A DNA stretch of 64,000 bases. It comes from Bacteroidales bacterium. GTDB lineage: Bacteria; Bacteroidota; Bacteroidia; Bacteroidales; P3. Positions 62,809-64,000 of the stretch are shown in pieces; positions within the stretch are counted from its first letter, which is position 1, and every line of letters starts with the position of its first letter. The position numbers were made by a program, and so were the translations under genes. Under the pieces are notes generated by a model. That model made no database searches. It was not told the DNA's origin and saw only the letters and a list, made by a program, of their open reading frames with translations. Where the stretch lies: contig JAFVBB010000008.1 in the NCBI GenBank assembly GCA_017480225.1, positions 1 to 64,000 on the forward strand. Direction: 5' to 3'.

Positions 62809-63933
62809 ATGAATTTTTTGATAAATTCCTCAAACTCAAAAGGAGGCGGGGGCATTCAGGTGACAGACTCTGTCTGCTGCCTGCTGAACCGCTACCCGCA
62901 ACACCAGTTTGTTGTGGTGCTATCAAGCTTTCTGGCAAAGACTAAAGCACGAATAGCTGGATATGACAACGTAAAGATTGTAGACTACGACATAAAAAAC
63001 AATGCCAGAACGTTGCTGTTTGGACGTGACAAGATGCTTGACAAGCTGGTTAGCGATTATCGTATTGATGCCGTACTAACAGTGTTTGGCCCTTCACGAT
63101 GGCAACCACGTTGTCCACATCTTTGTGGCTTTGCCAGGCCCCATCTGGTACTGCCTGAATCGCCATTCTTCCAGCATGTGTCTTGGAAAGACCGTTTGAA
63201 GTATAAGGTGTGGACTTATTACTTCCGCAGGAGTTCGAAAGTGTTCTATACGGAGAATCCTTATATCACTGAGCGATTCCAGCAGTTGATGGGAAAGAGA
63301 GTGAAAGTCCATACAGTTACGAACTACTACAACCAAGTGTATGACCATCCAGAGAACTGGGGGCATGGCTATAGTCTGCCTTCTTTTGAAGGAACAACCC
63401 TGCTCACCGTGTCAAGTTGGAATGCACACAAGAACTTCCCCATTATGGCTGACATCTGTAGTTATATGGATGCTCACCATCCTGATTTCAGATTCCGCTT
63501 CGTGCTGACCATTCCGATGGAGAGAGCTACGTTCATTCCTGAAGAATACAAGCATCATTTCGTCATCCTTGGGCTGGTAGATGTAACAGAGTGCCCCCAC
63601 CTGTATGAACAGGCAGACATTATGTTCATGCCCACGCTGCTGGAATGTTTCTCAGCTACCTATCCGGAGGCCATGCGAATGGAGGTGCCCATCGTCACCA
63701 CCGACCTGGAGTTTGCACGCGGTCTGTGTGGCGAAGCTGCCTGCTATTATAGCGCAGTTGATGCAGCTGCAGCATCTGAGGCCATCTATAAGGTGGCAAC
63801 AGAAAAAGGCTATGCACAGCAATTGACAGAAAAAGGAAAAGAACAATTGAATAATTTTGACAATTATGAGCAACGCACAGCAAAACTCATCAAGCTGCTG
63901 GAAGAATTGTCGAGCAAAAAGGAAGTTTTGTGA
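62809..63933 (+). CDS. GT4-like glycosyltransferase
   Basis: A 374-residue GT-B enzyme. The N-terminal MNFLINSSNSKGGGGIQVTD is the donor-side glycine-rich loop, and LLTVSSWNAHKNFPIMADIC starts the C-terminal Rossmann half. ADIMFMPTLLECFSATYPEAMRMEVPIV holds the E-x7-E nucleotide-sugar motif. It should add one sugar to the lipid-linked repeat unit at the cytoplasmic face. The 118-nt gap before it has no gene. It overlaps the next gene (GTGA). Confidence 0.88.
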   Translation: MNFLINSSNSKGGGGIQVTDSVCCLLNRYPQHQFVVVLSSFLAKTKARIAGYDNVKIVDYDIKNNARTLLFGRDKMLDKLVSDYRIDAVLTVFGPSRWQPRCPHLCGFARPHLVLPESPFFQHVSWKDRLKYKVWTYYFRRSSKVFYTENPYITERFQQLMGKRVKVHTVTNYYNQVYDHPENWGHGYSLPSFEGTTLLTVSSWNAHKNFPIMADICSYMDAHHPDFRFRFVLTIPMERATFIPEEYKHHFVILGLVDVTECPHLYEQADIMFMPTLLECFSATYPEAMRMEVPIVTTDLEFARGLCGEAACYYSAVDAAAASEAIYKVATEKGYAQQLTEKGKEQLNNFDNYEQRTAKLIKLLEELSSKKEVL

Positions 63934-64000
63934 AAAAGAGAATATTAATCATATCCGCAGTATTTCCTCCAGAGCAGGTTACTTCTGCTTTCCTCAACTA
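63930..64000 (+). CDS. start of a glycosyltransferase gene, cut by the window end
   Basis: A GTG start overlapping the previous stop; the visible 23 codons read VKKRILIISAVFPPEQVTSA. This N-terminus is typical of GT4 family enzymes of capsule and O-antigen loci (a hydrophobic strand, then FPPE). Confidence 0.65.
   Translation, partial: MKKRILIISAVFPPEQVTSAFLN

Overview
The window looks like a chromosomal segment of a member of the Bacteroidales (Bacteroidota). Promoters match the Bacteroidota pattern TTTG-N19-TAnnTTTG, for example upstream of both tRNA genes. The gene content also fits: DUF6261, fused GldF-GldG with DUF4340, PepSY-like proteins, an IVP-like four-helix-bundle protein, short Zn-dependent M49 peptidases, and LpxB/SurE/SpoIID/FtsY/RimO in a Bacteroidales-like context. 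Housekeeping genes are fairly GC-rich, while accessory stretches (0.6-2.4 kb, 6.2-10.6 kb, 58-61 kb) are clearly AT-richer.

Layout. 0-3.4 kb: a DUF4160/DUF2442 pair, three unrecognised AT-rich genes and a DUF6261 gene followed by a 42-nt-period degenerate repeat. 3.5-5.9 kb: a cupin / Crp-Fnr regulator / DUF438-hemerythrin-PAS operon. 6.0-10.7 kb: an accessory island bracketed by a displaced copy of the groEL 3' end and the real groEL 3' end. It holds a cluster of degenerate J-domain-like proteins, small membrane proteins, a lipoprotein and a wrecked dinD gene. 10.7-12.7 kb: groEL and groES (minus strand). 13.3-17.5 kb: purA, a PepSY-like protein, a CNNM/CBS protein and an NlpC/P60 hydrolase, then tRNA-Ala. 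18.3-28.4 kb: a long, tightly packed run (M28-like protein, GldFG fusion, DUF4340, SurE, LpxB, SpoIID-like, thioredoxin-like, FtsY). 28.4-32.4 kb: a BcgI-like restriction-modification pair and a four-helix-bundle protein lie between ftsY and rimO. 34-41 kb: a membrane LytTR regulator divergent from fabH-fabF-fabZ-fabG, a PMT-like glycosyltransferase and a nitroreductase. 41.8-45.1 kb: an M49 lipoprotein, tRNA-Ser, a helicase remnant and a frameshifted ISAs1-type element.

45.4-64 kb is a surface-polysaccharide locus behind a promoter and a ~300-nt untranslated leader. FnlA/FnlB/FnlC homologues should make UDP-N-acetyl-L-fucosamine. A trifunctional NTase-cytidylyltransferase-PEP mutase, a phosphonopyruvate decarboxylase and an Fe-type alcohol dehydrogenase should make 2-hydroxyethylphosphonate and activate it with CMP. 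Four LicD-family transferases are the obvious candidates to attach the phosphonate to sugars. Wzx and Wzy complete the export and polymerisation machinery, and glycosyltransferases follow. Two licD genes carry long homopolymers: C9 in the second, which is out of frame near its end, and G10 in the third, which is in frame. This suggests a phase-variable phosphonoglycan. An IS4-type element with 9-bp target duplications has clipped the end of wzy, and an unrecognised two-gene unit with its own promoter sits inside the locus.

The best candidates for something new are the phase-variable phosphonate/LicD locus, the J-like cluster beside groESL, the groEL-tail-bracketed island, and two families of short repeats. 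One repeat family forms a palindromic element present twice. The other is a CTAGAAA-type tract that has invaded the rimO coding sequence. All family names come from reading the translations; no database search was run.
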